From positions 1,116,001-1,180,000 of the forward strand of contig MU271150.1 in the NCBI GenBank assembly GCA_021432605.1: 64,000 nucleotides of DNA. The letters are read 5' to 3'. The DNA is from Coniochaeta sp. PMI_546. Lineage: Eukaryota > Ascomycota > Sordariomycetes > Coniochaetales > Coniochaetaceae. The notes beneath the pieces were generated by a model. It made no database searches, was not told where the DNA came from, and saw only the letters and a list, made by a program, of their open reading frames with translations. The position numbers and the translations under genes are program-made. Below are positions 44,044 through 56,102 of the stretch, piece after piece (position 1 is the stretch's first letter; every line of letters begins with the position of its first letter).

Positions 44044-45237
44044 ATGGAGGTGCCGGCCCCTGACCTTGGGTCCACACTGCCAGTATCCGGTCTTCTGACG
44101 GTGATCATCACGACATCTCCGACTCCTTCAGCACCCACGACAGACCTCATCTCATCGATACTGGAGTCTTTTCGACTTCACTGTCCGGACCTCGCTAAGG
44201 TGTCTGTGATCGTCACCTTCGACACGTATGACCACATTGGACCCAAGAACCGCCTAAAAAGGGGCACCGTCACGGAGGAAGGCGCAGCTATATTTGACCA
44301 GTACAAGGCGAATGTCAAGGAGCTCGTCCTCACCTCATACGCACGCTCTTCATCGCCACATGTCTTTACTACATCCACGGGGCAAGCCGAATATGGCCTG
44401 AAAGAACAGCCAATCTACACCGTGCCATACACGGTCACCCAGACCACAGATGGACGAGTGACCTTCATCGAGCCAACCCAAAGACTCGGATTTGGGCTCT
44501 CTGTACGCTCGGCTCTGCGTGTTGCTACGACACCGTATGTCTGGGTGCACCAGCATGACTGGACGCTGATATCAGACATACCACTCTCGTCCCTACTCAC
44601 CATTATGCACTCCTCCACACACACAGCCATTTCTTCCGCAGAGACAGAAACAGACAGAGCAGAACCCCCACCGCCAGTGCAATACATCTGCTTCCCCTCA
44701 GTCCGCATGCTGCGATACCACGTCTCAGACCACGTAACGCACTTCCCCGCCCTACGCGCCCTGACCAAAGAACTCAAGAGAGACTTCGTCGTCTCCCCCT
44801 CCTCCGGCCCCTCGGAAACCGTGTGCCTGACGCCGCTGTTCTTCTGGCACGACAAGCCGCACCTGGCGTCCCGGGCGCACTACCTGGAGCGCATCTTCCC
44901 GGGCAGGCTGGCCATCGGCCGGGGCGAGTTCATCGAGGACCGGGTCGGGCAGAGGGCCCGGGACCAGATGAAGACCGGCGTCTGGGCGCGATGGGGCTGC
45001 TGGCTTTACTATCCCGACGAGGGGAGGAGGTTGGTCGTGCGGCATCTGCATGGGAGGATCTGGAGGGGGGCCGAGAGGGATGCTAGGAGGAGGGAGATGC
45101 TTAGTGGTAGTGGAGAGGTCACGCCGGGGGAGGCGACGCCAGGTGAGGAGAGGGAGCTGCTTGTCGGAGGAGAGACTACCCAGGGTGAAGAGAAGGCGAT
45201 GGGCGGTGTTGCCGAGGTCACGGATGGGGAGAGATGA
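44044..45237 (+). CDS. glycosyltransferase-like protein of unknown function
   Basis: Single exon. The ATG at 44044 (GGGGAGATGG) gives 397 residues and is preferred; an in-frame ATG at 43981 would add 21 leader-like residues, and the sequence between them is C/T-rich like a 5' leader. The N-terminal part (LLTVIITTSPTPSAPTTDLI, ILESFRLHCPDLAKVSVIVT, FDTYD) has the alternating pattern of a GT-A nucleotide-sugar fold. Middle blocks include RLGFGLSVRSALRVATTPYV and WVHQHDWTLISDIP; later blocks include FFWHDKPHLASRAHYLERIF, GEFIEDRVGQRARDQMK and WARWGCWLYYPDEGRR. The last about 60 residues are Glu/Gly-rich and disordered, with repeated GEVTPGEATPGEE. No signal peptide or TM helix from the preferred start. 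I recognise it only as a fungal hypothetical family. Confidence 0.7.
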   Translation: MEVPAPDLGSTLPVSGLLTVIITTSPTPSAPTTDLISSILESFRLHCPDLAKVSVIVTFDTYDHIGPKNRLKRGTVTEEGAAIFDQYKANVKELVLTSYARSSSPHVFTTSTGQAEYGLKEQPIYTVPYTVTQTTDGRVTFIEPTQRLGFGLSVRSALRVATTPYVWVHQHDWTLISDIPLSSLLTIMHSSTHTAISSAETETDRAEPPPPVQYICFPSVRMLRYHVSDHVTHFPALRALTKELKRDFVVSPSSGPSETVCLTPLFFWHDKPHLASRAHYLERIFPGRLAIGRGEFIEDRVGQRARDQMKTGVWARWGCWLYYPDEGRRLVVRHLHGRIWRGAERDARRREMLSGSGEVTPGEATPGEERELLVGGETTQGEEKAMGGVAEVTDGER

Positions 45238-46369
45238 ATCAAGGTATCTCCCTCTAGTGTGGGCTAAGAACGGTTTGGACAAAGTGACACCGACGCTTGC
45301 TGCTCTGGGTGATTGGCGCGTTATCTTCGTGTCGATATCCGACTGTGCTGGTTTCCTGAGGGCTGGGCACGGGGACGGGCATCATCGACCTTCCGCTCTC
45401 ATCAGTGCTGGGTCGGACTCACAAAGAGTCAACCTTGAGCGGTGTCTAGCTTGCCAAGACGACGAAGGATGCTATCTTGGCCACCTTAGCAACTTTATAA
45501 GGACCAAGCGCAGATAGGGCGGACTGGTCCACGCCCGCCAACGTGCCGTGGTGCCGACAATCGATATACTAGCACGGCGCAGGACGCCACATCCCAGGAC
45601 TCTGGGAGATTGTTAAAATTCTCCGGTCGGCAGTTCACACGTGGATCTTGTTGTGGCGTTAAGCGCGTTGGAAGCCTTGACGGCTCAAGTGCTGCCGACG
45701 GCACCATGGCCCCGGGGTGGTATTGGCCCCAAGTCTTGGCAGGGCTATTGAGAATAGTGGCATTATGGACGCGTTTGGGGGACATCACCGGACAGAACCC
45801 CGCTGATAACGACTGCATAACAGCATGAACCCCCGCGTGTGCAGAAGTCCGCCATTTCTAATCGGCCGCGCTGTCATTACCTACTTGAACAAGGGACGAT
45901 AATGCACAATCTCTCGTGCATATCTCAGGTTTCTAGTGAATAAAAACTATTCATGTCCTATGCCACTTTGAGACTCTAGAGGGCCCCTAGCGACGTCGTC
46001 CATCGTCATGCCAAGCATTTCGAGCCTTGCCAGAAGGTCGTTATCTGGAAGGACGACGCTACAATTGACCAATCGCAACCATGTCTTGACAGAGTGGCAG
46101 GCTGACCCGACTCCCCGGAACTCGACAAGCTTATCAGTGTCGGAGACGACGCCGGGGACTTACAAACGCGTACCTACCTTAGTCGATGCATGATAGCGAA
46201 CCCGGGGTTATGGCATTCAGTGTTGCACTGGATGTCACCGTCAGTCTCTCCCCCCCCAAGCCAAGTATAAGACGTCCCTGAATCCCGGGTTCCTGGGCCG
46301 GCCTTTGATGTTGACCTCAGCTCAACCCGCATCTCCAGACGTTGTACGGACTCAAAAGCCCAAGACATC
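45238..46369. other. intergenic, no gene supported
   Basis: Promoter region of the amidase gene; only short frames without domains. Confidence 0.45.
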
Positions 46370-48114
46370 ATGGCTAGACTAGGTAGCCTTCTCGTTGCGG
46401 CTTCCGCCATCTGGCTCGGCATCACTAGTGTCGCCAACGGTGCAACAGGTACAACGCCCCTATTTTCCTGACTGATGGATGACCCAGACTAACATGCCCT
46501 TACAGTCAAGGGCAAGTCTTTCCCGGATCTCATCGATGTCACCATCGATGACCTGGCATCGGGTCTCTCAAGCGGCCTCTTCACCAGCGTGGATCTGGTG
46601 AACGCCTACCTGGCCCGCATCGCAGAGGTCAACCCTATCCTGCACGCCGTGAACGAGGTGAATCCGGATGCCCTCGCCATCGCTGCTGACCTGGATGCCA
46701 AGCGTGCCGCAGGAACCACCCTCGGCCCGCTGCACGGCATTCCCATTCTGATCAAGGACAACATCGCCACAGCCGACAAGATGAACAACACGGCCGGCTC
46801 CTTTGCCCTGCTCGGCGCCAAGGTGCCCCGCGACAGCACCCTGGCCGCGAAGCTGCGCAAGGCGGGCGCCATCATCCTCGGCAAGACCAATCTCAGCCAG
46901 TGGGCCAACTACAGGTCGAGCAACAGCTCCAACGGCTGGACTGCGATCGGCGGCCAGACCTATGGCGCCTATTACCCCAACATGGACCCGTCTGGCTCGT
47001 CTAGCGGATCCGGAGTATCTTCCTCGATTGGTCTTGCCCTCGCCGCCCTTGGATCCGAGGTATGCTTCCCCTAATCACCTGCCCCCTCCTCACAAGATAA
47101 TACCCGACTAAACATACCCAGACCTCGGGCTCCATCGTCTCCCCATCCCAGAAGGGCAACCTCGTCGGCGTAAAGCCGACCGTGGGCCTGACCTCGCGCT
47201 ACCTCGTCATCCCCATCAGCGAGCACCAGGACACCGTCGGCCCCATGGCCCGCACCGTCAAGGACGCCGCCATCATCCTGCAGGCCATCGCCGGCCGCGA
47301 CAGGCGCGACAACTACACCTCGGCCATCCCCTTCGACTGCGACAAGATGCCCGACTACGTCGCGGCCCTGGACAAGAACGGCCTCGCCGGGGCCCGCATC
47401 GGCGTCCCCTACAACGCCCTCTCCGCCACCGCCTCCGCCACCGAGATGGCCGCCTTCTGGGCCGCCATCAAGACCATGCAGGACGCCGGCGCCACCGTCG
47501 TCTCCGCCAACTTCACCGTCCCCACCCCCAACACGACCTCCATCGTCCTCGGCGCCGACTTCGTCTCCGACCTGGCCGCCTACCTGGCCGAGCTGACCTA
47601 CAACCCCAACGACGTGCACTCCCTCGCCGACGTCCGCGCCTTCACCCGCTCCTACCCGGCCGAGGCCTACCCGGACCGCAACACCGCCACCTGGGACGCC
47701 GCCCTGGCCCTGGGCTACAACAACACCGACATCCGCTTCTGGAACGAGCTGCAGAGGAACTACTACCTCGGCGGCGAGGGCGGCATGCTCGGCGCCATAG
47801 CCCGCAACAACCTCGACGCCCTCGTCATGCCCACCAGCCAGAGCGCCGGCCGCGCCGCCATCGTCGGCGCCCCGATCGTCACCGTCCCCCTCGGCTTCTA
47901 CCCGGGCAGCTGGCCCGTGACCAGGACCTCGCGCGGCCTCGTCACCACGGGGCCCCGGATCCCCTTCGGCCTGAGCTTCCTGGGCGCCAAGTTCTCGGAG
48001 GAGACGCTGCTCAAGCTGGCCTATGCCTACGAGCAGAAGACGCTCACCCGCGTCAACGGGCCCAAGCCCTACATTGTCCCCAACATCGAGCTTGGTGACT
48101 TTGCCGGGTTCTAG
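46370..48114 (+). CDS. secreted amidase (amidase-signature family)
   Basis: Three exons: 46370-46448, 46506-47059 and 47122-48114 (introns 57 and 62 bp), 541 residues. Signal peptide about 1-24 (SLLVAASAIWLGITSVANG), almost exactly exon 1. The amidase-signature core is complete: catalytic Lys110 in GIPILIKDNIAT, cis-Ser about 191 in the Ser/Gly-rich loop DPSGSSSGSGVSSS, and nucleophile Ser215 in ETSGSIVSPSQKGNLVGVKP. The second intron falls between the Glu and Thr of that segment. Further family blocks are SEHQDTVGPMARTVKDAA and LDALVMPTSQSAG. It should hydrolyse an amide bond outside the cell or in the secretory path. Substrate unknown. Confidence 0.92.
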
Positions 48115-48701
48115 ATTGAGGGTCAAGTGTTTTCCCCTTCGTCGCCAGATTTGGTTGCGAGTAGCTGGGTAAACATGCTGTCTGTCCCCTTCTTGCGGCT
48201 GTCGTCTTGACGGATGAGGGTTGGTGGCGAATAGATACGTGCGACTGAACTTCCCAGGCGTGAAATATATGAATGAACAGGAGGGGATATATATACAAAC
48301 ATATACGATATTGTAAAAGCTCGAAAAGTATAAAATGCTGTAACGTCAAACGAACGGTCACCCGTCTTACTCACCTCGATGGCCACCTGAAACTTTCGCT
48401 TGTTCTGTGTAGCCCCCTTACCGCAAGAGGCGATCCGAATTGATTAATCGTTGCTTAGATTATCCCAAAACCTAAAAGGCGCGCTGAATCGCACTTGTCC
48501 AGGCGTCTGAGCACATTATCTCGTACCCGCCTCTAACCAAGACGCCTACGCAAACTTGTCCAAAGTCACGATAGTTGGAAACCCAATATCCAGAATTCAA
48601 CAACAGACTTGTCCCAGGCCCCCATCTAAACCCGACACCAAACTGTCCCAGTCATGTATGCACGTACTCCCCGTCAATAGTAAACTCTATGCTAGCCCCC
48701 T
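48115..48701. other. convergent 3' spacer
   Basis: Separates the stop codons of the amidase (+) and HAK transporter (-). AT-rich in part (ATATATAC near 48290). No gene seen. Confidence 0.5.
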
Positions 48702-51639
48702 TTAAATATCCTTCACAAACCCAACCTCCACAACCCTCTCCATAGCCAATCTTAGATTCGCAATCTTGGCCCTTGTATTATCCCGGATCCAGAGGAAGAT
48801 GCTCAGCGCCACCCGTCTTCCCAACCGGGTATCGGTGCGGATCTTCATCTGCTCCTTGCCGACCTGTAGCGTGCATCATAATATTAGAATTCTGCCCCTT
48901 TCTGTCATGTGTACTATGTGTTCGTGCGTCAGAGAGTTACATACCACGTAGAGAATCTTAGCGGCAAACGCCCGATCCAACCTCGCCAGTTCCGCCGCCG
49001 CCTGCTTGTCCTCGAGCGCCACCGCCGGAGTCGGCGGCGGCGGCACGTTGCGGGGCCCGCCGCCTTCTCCCCGCGACGTGGTGCGCGACAGCACCCTCGT
49101 CGGCGTGGTGAGCGTAACGCTCCCCGAGCCGCCCGGGTTCGACCGGCCGCTGGCGGTGGCAGTGGCGGTTGTGCTGTCCGTCTGTGCCGAGGTCATGGCG
49201 ACGGTGGCGTTGCTGGTGTTGAAGTCCCTGTTGTCGGACGATGCCCTACCTCTCTTCTCCTCGCCCGCCGCCGCTGATTGATCCTCGTTCGCAGGGCCGG
49301 CAGCTTCGCCGTGCTCTGCCGTCTCGCCTTCCTCCTGCGCGTCTTGCTCCTGCTCCTCCTCTTGCTCAACCTGCTCGATCTTCTCCTTCTCCAGAGCCAG
49401 CTCCCCGGCCCTGTAGCTGGCCTGCCGGATGACGAATTTCCTCAGTTGTTCGTATATCAACGCGGCCAGATCCGGGCTGATGACCTCGTCCATGAACCCG
49501 TGTTTGACGACCAGGCGGTAGCAACCCGGGATGGCGGTGAAGCGGCTCACCGAGTACCTCTCGTCGTCCGGCACAGACGGGGTCTCCACCGGGTGCAGGT
49601 GGAAGAAGACCATGACGTCCGAGACCGCCATGAACTTGGACGCAAAGTGCGTAAACACGCTCGGCGTCATGACACCCGTCTTGTCGAAGAAGACGCCGAA
49701 GCCGCGGATGACACTCAACGGATCACCGCCCCATCGCTCGGTCAGATGGAGCTTGCCTTCTTTATCCCTGGTCACTAGACTGCTGGGCTTGATGCGGTCC
49801 TCGGCCTCGGCCTTCCACTGGCTCTCCTTGCCGAACCGCCACAGGAGGAAGAGGCCGGCCAGTATCCCTGCTATGGTAAGGGTGAGCCATGCTCCGTCAG
49901 GCACCTTCGTCAGGGCAGAGCTGAGATAAAGTCCGTCGATGCAGGCAAAGAACAGCCAAGGGAGAGCCACCACAAACGGCGAGAGTCCCCAGACGAGCAA
50001 CGCCACAAGAGTAACCATGCAAGTGTCGAACAGGCACACGAAGATGACGCAGACGCCGTACGCGTTGCCCAGCCGCGTCGTGTTGCTGTACACCGCCGTC
50101 ACCAGGATCGTGCCGCACAGGAGAATCCAGTTCAGAAACGGCACATACAGCTGGCCGTGGAAGGTCTTGGACGTGTGCACGACCTTGACCTGGGGACAGT
50201 ACGAGAGCTTCATGATCTGCGAGACGAGCTGGAACGTCGCGGTGATGATGGCCTGGCTGGCGACGATGGCCGCCAGAACCGCGACGACGAGGCTGGGATA
50301 CAGCCATCCTGACGGCACGGCGTTGAAGAATGGGTTGCTGTACGCGTCCGGGTGGAAGCTGATGTAGGCCGCCTGTCCGAGGTACGCGAGCAGGAGGCAC
50401 GGGTAGGTGTAGCACATCCAGCTGAGCTGGATCGCGTGGATGCTGAAAGCGCCCAGATCCGCAAATAACGCCTCCACGCCGGTGAATGCGAGCAAGATAC
50501 CGCCGAGCATCCGCCAGGCCTCCGTCTTGTGCTGGATGAAGAACTGGAAGGCGAAGTAGGGGCTGAAAGCTTTCAGAACTGTCCAGTCGTAGTTGGCGAG
50601 GTTGTAGACGCCGAAGCCGAAGTTGAAGGCGAGCCAGAGCATGACGATGGGCGCGAATGCCGAGGCAAGCTTGGTCGTTCCGAACGGCTGGATGAGGAAG
50701 AGCACGATCAATATGCCACAAGATGTGCCTACCACGGTTGAGCTGGAGATGTCGGACTTGACGACAGACAGACCCTGAACGGCACCAAGCACCGACTGCG
50801 CGGGGGTGAGGACGCCGTCTGCCATGACCATGGACACGGCGAGAACGCCGATGGTTTTCAATAGGCCGCGGAAGAATGAGCTCTTCTCGATCGTTGCTCG
50901 TAAGGACCTGTTCGTTGGACGCATGTCTTGTGTAAGCGCTCTCTCCATCCGTACGAGAACTTGCTCGCGAGGATCACGATCCGTGAGATTTGCCTGAACC
51001 TCTGTTAGAAGGACTGTCAAGGTACGATAATACACCTGTTGCATGTGCATACATAGCGTGTGAGTAGCGAGTAGCAGCTGAATGTGCCACCCTCGCCTTC
51101 ATTGTCGGCGCGCAGGACGATCAAGACGTATTTCACCGTAACGACAAGCGTGAGAGACCAGATGACGACGGAGAGAACCTGGACCAGGTCTTCGTAGGAC
51201 GGCGCGCTTGTGAATGTTGACGAGAATACGTAGAGAGGGCTATCTCTTCATCAGCCTGCGATAGACCACAGAAGAATGCGCGTATTCACCTGGTTCCAAT
51301 GTCCCCGTAGATCACACCGATGGATTGATATGCTAGCCTGGATGAGGTGTTAGAGACGAAGCTGAAGCCAAGGACATGAAACCCGAGGGCGTACCAGAAC
51401 AGCGTTTTGCCGCGGAACACCTGCTTGGTCCTGCCCAGCCCGTGCTGCCAGTCATCGCCGTCCTCCACATCCGTGACGTGCGATCGTCTGTCAAAAGAAG
51501 CTCTCGAGATACTTCTTGTGTGGTAGATGCCTCCAGCATACGCCGACTCGGCTCCTGGAGAGCGCAGGCCAGCGGTCGCACTCCTCACCGGATGCAGCTC
51601 CTCCTGGATTTTGATGGTCGGACCCGTCGAGGAAGCCAT
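48702..51639 (-). CDS. HAK/KUP-family potassium transporter
   Basis: Four exons: 51639-51290, 51239-51053, 50993-48945 and 48863-48702 (introns 50, 59 and 81 bp), 915 residues. A hydrophilic N-terminus (about 1-85) is followed by [11 protein letters not shown] and the family block [20 protein letters not shown], formed across intron 1. [20 protein letters not shown] and SLLTRYANL follow, the latter across intron 2. About twelve helices include [20 protein letters not shown] and [14 protein letters not shown]. The cytosolic C-terminus contains the GVFFDKTG block, an acidic coiled-coil-like Glu/Gln stretch and a disordered Ser/Thr region. Exon 4 supplies [20 protein letters not shown] and the natural end GFVKDI. 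It is a high-affinity K+ (K+/H+) uptake system of the plasma membrane; HAK genes are patchy in fungi. Confidence 0.94.
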
Positions 51640-53153
51640 CGCGTCTGACTTCAGAGCGCAAGGGTTTGAACGCCAGGGAAGGTGGGGGATGCTCCCACCA
51701 AGTGGTGAAATATCGGAGCAAGGAGAGAGAGAGAGAGAGAGAGAGCGAGGAGATCTGAAATCACAAGTAAGACTGATGGACGATGGAAATGGAGAGCAGC
51801 CCGTCCCTCAGCAGAGGAGGCGGGATATTCGCGGGATATAAACTGTTCGCGATTTTTTAACTAGCATGTCTTTGTGTGGGAGGAGAGCTTGGTTGCAGCC
51901 ATCCCGTTCTGGAAAGCTAATGCAAGAGCTTGCTCTGAAGAGAAAAAAAAATCCCACTCGGACCTAGGCTGTTGGTCCACAGCATCATCCAATACCGATG
52001 GCATGGCATGGCGGTCAGAGGTTGGAGGGTGGGCAGCTTCGGAAGAGACCTGGTATGCGTCAGGGCAATGGAGCTCCTACCGGGATAGGGGGTCACCCTT
52101 CGCTCTCTGGATCTAGGTGGCGCTAACATGTGAGTGACGGAGGCGCCGCGGTGAGCCAATTCTATCGCCGTTCATTGTGGGACTGAACTCGTCCGCTTGA
52201 AGGGGAGGAAGCGGATATCGAAGGCATTGTGGTCGAGCCCTGGGCCAAGACGAGAATAGCGCTGAAGAAAGTCAGCATGGCCAGGAACGGAACGGGAAAC
52301 GAAACAAAGAGGAGCAGTGAGACGGCACCGCTTCCCCCCCCAGTGGCTATGCTGGTGCAAAACTAGACGACCCCATTCATCTTCAGGACATTCCAAACAA
52401 TGGGTCCGTCAGGTCCAGATCGACCGCTGGTCTCTTGCCCAAAGCTTTAGACAAAAGCTTAGCTGAGGTTAATCGTGCGCTTATCGAGAGCCAAGACGTT
52501 GAAGCCCACACGCCAAGTTTTGTGTACCGGAGGCGCATATTGATGTCAAGTGGGAGAGCAACCTATCGAAGGTCAGCGATTAGACATTTTGAGAAATGGA
52601 TATGAATCAGGTCTGATATAGATATCTACAGCAAGATAGCAAGGTATCAGTGAGGCATGCGGCCCTTGAAAACGTGGGCGAAACCAGTGGTTGCAATTGA
52701 AAAGAAACCTGGAACCCCGACGAGGAGGGGCAGTGACCATGCAGCCAACGGAGCACGACATCAGTCTGCATCCGACATGTCAGACCCGAAACCGGCATCC
52801 ATCCTATGTCTTTCCCGATGCTGGTAATGGTGTTGACAGCTGAAGTTTCCATGAAAATGGAGAAGATCAAAGGATGATTCTGCCAAAGCTGGGTCGTTAT
52901 TAAGGTAGGGAACGCTGCAATGGTCCACAACCCGGCACCTACATCGGTGGCAAGGAAGGGAGCAATGTTGGCGACACACAAATCTATTTTGTCGAATCCT
53001 TTCCAAGCTTAGGAGAATATGGAAAAGCTGCATGAAGTTTTTTCTAACCTTTTTCCATTTTCCAGTCCAGAATATCCAATGGTAAGATAGGTAACAAGAG
53101 ATTTTTAATCAAAAAGTCGTCTTCACGATGCCAATCGTACCAGATCAAATCAC
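51640..53153. other. intergenic with (GA)n tract
   Basis: HAK promoter and leader, including a (AG)n microsatellite at 51724-51745, which is CT-rich on the transcribed strand, then a region to the aminotransferase stop with no gene I can support. Confidence 0.5.
51724..51745. repeat. (AG)11 microsatellite
   Basis: Dinucleotide tract about 85 bp upstream of the HAK start codon; CT-rich on the sense strand. Confidence 0.8.
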
Positions 53154-54594
53154 CTAATCAAGCTGGTCCACCGTCTGCTCGTTACCGTTCGAATCCAACG
53201 ACTGGTCAGGGACCACCTTCCTCCCATCCGCCTCTTCAACCTTGAAGCACCAGCCAAACTTATCCTCCACCTTGCCGAGCTGGATCGCCTTCAGCTGCGT
53301 CAGGAGCTTGACCGCGACGGGGCCCGCATCCTCTTGCGAATCGGGAATGTAGGTGATCGTCTCCTCGCCGCCCTTGACGGCGAGTCGCGGATGCTCCTTG
53401 ACGGACTGCGCCAGGGACTGTGGCGACGACGCATCCATACGTCTCGTGATGGACCGGATGGGTACCAGGGCCGCGGCTGTTCCCGCCGCCATCACCTCCG
53501 CGAACTGCGGAAGCTCAGAGTATTTGATCTGCCGTGCGTATTCCGGTTAGCACCGTGGTCAGCAGCTTAGCAAAGCCGCAGACGAGAGAGAGAGAGAAAG
53601 ACAAAAAAAAAAAAAAAAAAAAAACCAATATAAAAAACAATATAAAAAACAATATAAAAAAGAAGAAGAAATAATGATATTAATAACCTCTGCTCAACCT
53701 TCCATCCCCAACTCCGCCCAATCTCCTGGATACTCTCGCTCGTCACGCTCTTGATAGCATTCTTCGTATCCGGCACCACAAGCGTGACCTGCTCCCCATC
53801 CACCAACGCCCCGATAAACCCACTGGTGCTGAACTCGTCCACCTCCTCGTGATTCTTCGAATCCAGATGCAACGTGATGCCAAACCCTTCATTCCTCGCC
53901 TTGTCGCTCCACCTCAGCACTGGCGCATAATTGCCCCCGACCTTGGCGCTCCCCGTCCCGTTCGGCGCGGCCCGGTCGAACTCGTCCAGGATCAGCGCCT
54001 TGACCGGGTGCGACCCGTGGTACACGCCGGTCGGCACCACGAAGACGCAGAAGGTGTACTCCTCGGGCGGGTTCAGCCCCAGCTGCGCCGAGGACCCGTA
54101 GATCTGCGGCCGGATGTACAGCGCCGCCCCGGTCTCGTGCGGGGGCACGAACTCCGCGTTCAGCGCCACCGCGGCCTTGACGGCGGCGAGGAAGAGCTCG
54201 TCCGGCACGGGAGGGCAGGAGATGAACTCGGCGCTGTGCTGCATGCGCTTGGCGTTGCGGTCGGGGCGGAAGATGGTGATGGACTTGTCGCCGGGGGTGC
54301 GGAAGGCCTTCAGCCCTTCGTAGGCTTGTTGCCCGTAGTTGAGGGCCGGGGCCATGCCGTGGATCCGGATGTAGGGGTCTGTCACGAAGACCGGGTCGGT
54401 CCATTTCCCGGTGCGGACGGAGTAGTGGCTTTCGATGTGGCCGTTTACTGTGGAAGAACAGAGGGTTAGGTCGACTGTGCGTGCAGTTGAGGCGCGTATG
54501 GAGGAAGCGGCGTCTTGTACTCACCTTCGCGCACCCGGAAACCGACGTTGGACCAGTCAATGGTGTTGACCACCGGGGGAGGAAAGGGCGCCAT
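53154..54594 (-). CDS. branched-chain amino acid aminotransferase (class IV, PLP)
   Basis: Three exons: 54594-54525, 54447-53699 and 53528-53154, about 397 residues. Intron 1 (77 bp) is clear. Intron 2 is low complexity and its donor is uncertain: AAG|GTTGAG at 53698 keeps the frame, while GTTATT at 53687 does not. Family blocks: PPVVNTIDWSNVGFRVRE, then NGHIESHYSV, PYIRIHGMAPALNYGQQAYE, EGLKAFR, NAKRMQHSAE, YIRPQIYGSSAQLG and GSAKVGGNYAPVLRW with the PLP Lys. The C-terminal part reads FAEVMAAGTAAALVPIRSI. No mitochondrial presequence is evident. It transfers the amino group of Leu, Ile or Val to 2-oxoglutarate; fungi have several paralogues, some in secondary metabolism. Confidence 0.88.
53584..53661. 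repeat. low-complexity block inside an aminotransferase intron
   Basis: A (GA)n run at about 53584-53597, an A22 tract at 53603-53624 and three perfect tandem copies of CAATATAAAAAA (53626-53661) lie within the second intron of the aminotransferase gene. On the coding strand this is a long T-rich tract upstream of the acceptor. Confidence 0.85.
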
Positions 54595-56102
54595 GTTGAT
54601 GATGCTGTGTATGAGTCAAGCTGTCTGTTAGCAAGCTGGGCCGACCAATGCAAAGACAGGAACCTTGCTGCGAGGTCTTGCGACACACAGGTTTGTGTCT
54701 GGAGGGGTTCTTGGGCTGCGAGGAAGCACGTACGGTGTTCACGTTGTGTATCTTGAGCTTTCTACGTCTCCAGTCCGAGGGCAGAGATTTGGGAACGGTG
54801 AAGCGATGGTAAACAGCGGCGGCTGAGGTGAGCAACACAGAAAAAAAATAATCAGACTTCGGCAATGACACGATCAAGCCAATGTCATGGATGCATTGGA
54901 GCGATTGGAGGGGTTCAGCATTCCGATTGCGGATGGTTGGAGAAGTGCAGTGTGGGGTAATTCTGCTCTATTTCGAGAAGTCGACACTATTGGCCCGAAT
55001 TGATGTGAGCTCTCAACGCTAGACGGAGATCTGGTAAGCCGCCGGGTACCTGGGCACCTGGTAAAGACCCAAGCGACGTCAAGAATAGAATGCGATGATA
55101 GGTGGTAGTGTGATTAAGTCCAGTTCTTCTGACAGTTGCTATGGATGCATGTATCGGAAGATAACCCAGGGTGAAGTTGTGTTGTATCTGTCTTTCTGTG
55201 TCCAGGCTGAACCTTGACGATCGTATGACAGTGTTCAGGTGTATACACAAGTAACTGGAAGACCAACGAATATGCCAACGCTGGAGTTCCTCACGGGTCA
55301 ACCGTACTGGTAAGCTAGACAGCGCTCTCTCTCTCTCTGTCTCTTACACACACACACACACATACCAAGAGGATAGAACCTGACGCGTAGTCTGACGAGC
55401 GCGTTTAATAGGAATAGCGCTTCGTGACAGCGTTCTGCATTTGACAACATCTAAAAAAAAAAAAGCACGTAGCCTCCAGTATGCCTAAGCCCGATGATGT
55501 CCACACTCCCATCGCTGGGATCCAAGGAGCTCACTCTTTTTAGTCTTTCGAAAAGCTACCCGCGCGGACAGTCGAAAGTTCGACATATGTCTATGTATCA
55601 CTGCTCTCGGGGAACAACGGAGCCTCCCTTTCGACCAGGATTCCCAACCTGATCAACCTTATATTTGCCATTCCTGCTGTGCCATCCGTCCATCAGCGCA
55701 CGCACCCCCGCGGCGCGCACCCTTTTCCTTCCTTCTCGATCTCCCGCTCGTGTATTCGGCCCAAGTAAGAACAAAAAGAATAGGGTGCAATAAGAAATAC
55801 AACGAGAAGTTGGGCGCCGGATCACAGCGCATCCAGCGTAAGATTAGTAGCCACGATCAAAAAGGGGGCGTGGAACATGGGTTGATATCTGCGTGCGATC
55901 AAGAACGTGGGGGCCGTGCAAACAAACGACATTTTCGTCAAGGATCGAACGCTCAGTGGACGGCGCCCAGGTATCCTTTGACCGACGACCTTCGTCTGCC
56001 GCCACGTCCGCGGTCATATGTCCGTTCGTACCTGTAGAGTATGCCTGAGTTGGTTTCCAGGGCACTTTTATCATTCGCACAAAATGCACTTCTAGATCTT
56101 GC
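54595..56102. other. intergenic with microsatellites
   Basis: Aminotransferase promoter and the 3' flank of the trehalose gene. Contains a (CT)n tract at 55325-55338, an (AC)n tract at about 55346-55362 and an A12 tract near 55453. No gene supported. Confidence 0.5.

Noticed and set aside
47071-48126. 351-codon minus-strand frame, very Gly/Val-rich
   Set aside because: Antisense to the amidase exon 3; a composition artefact of a GC-rich third position.
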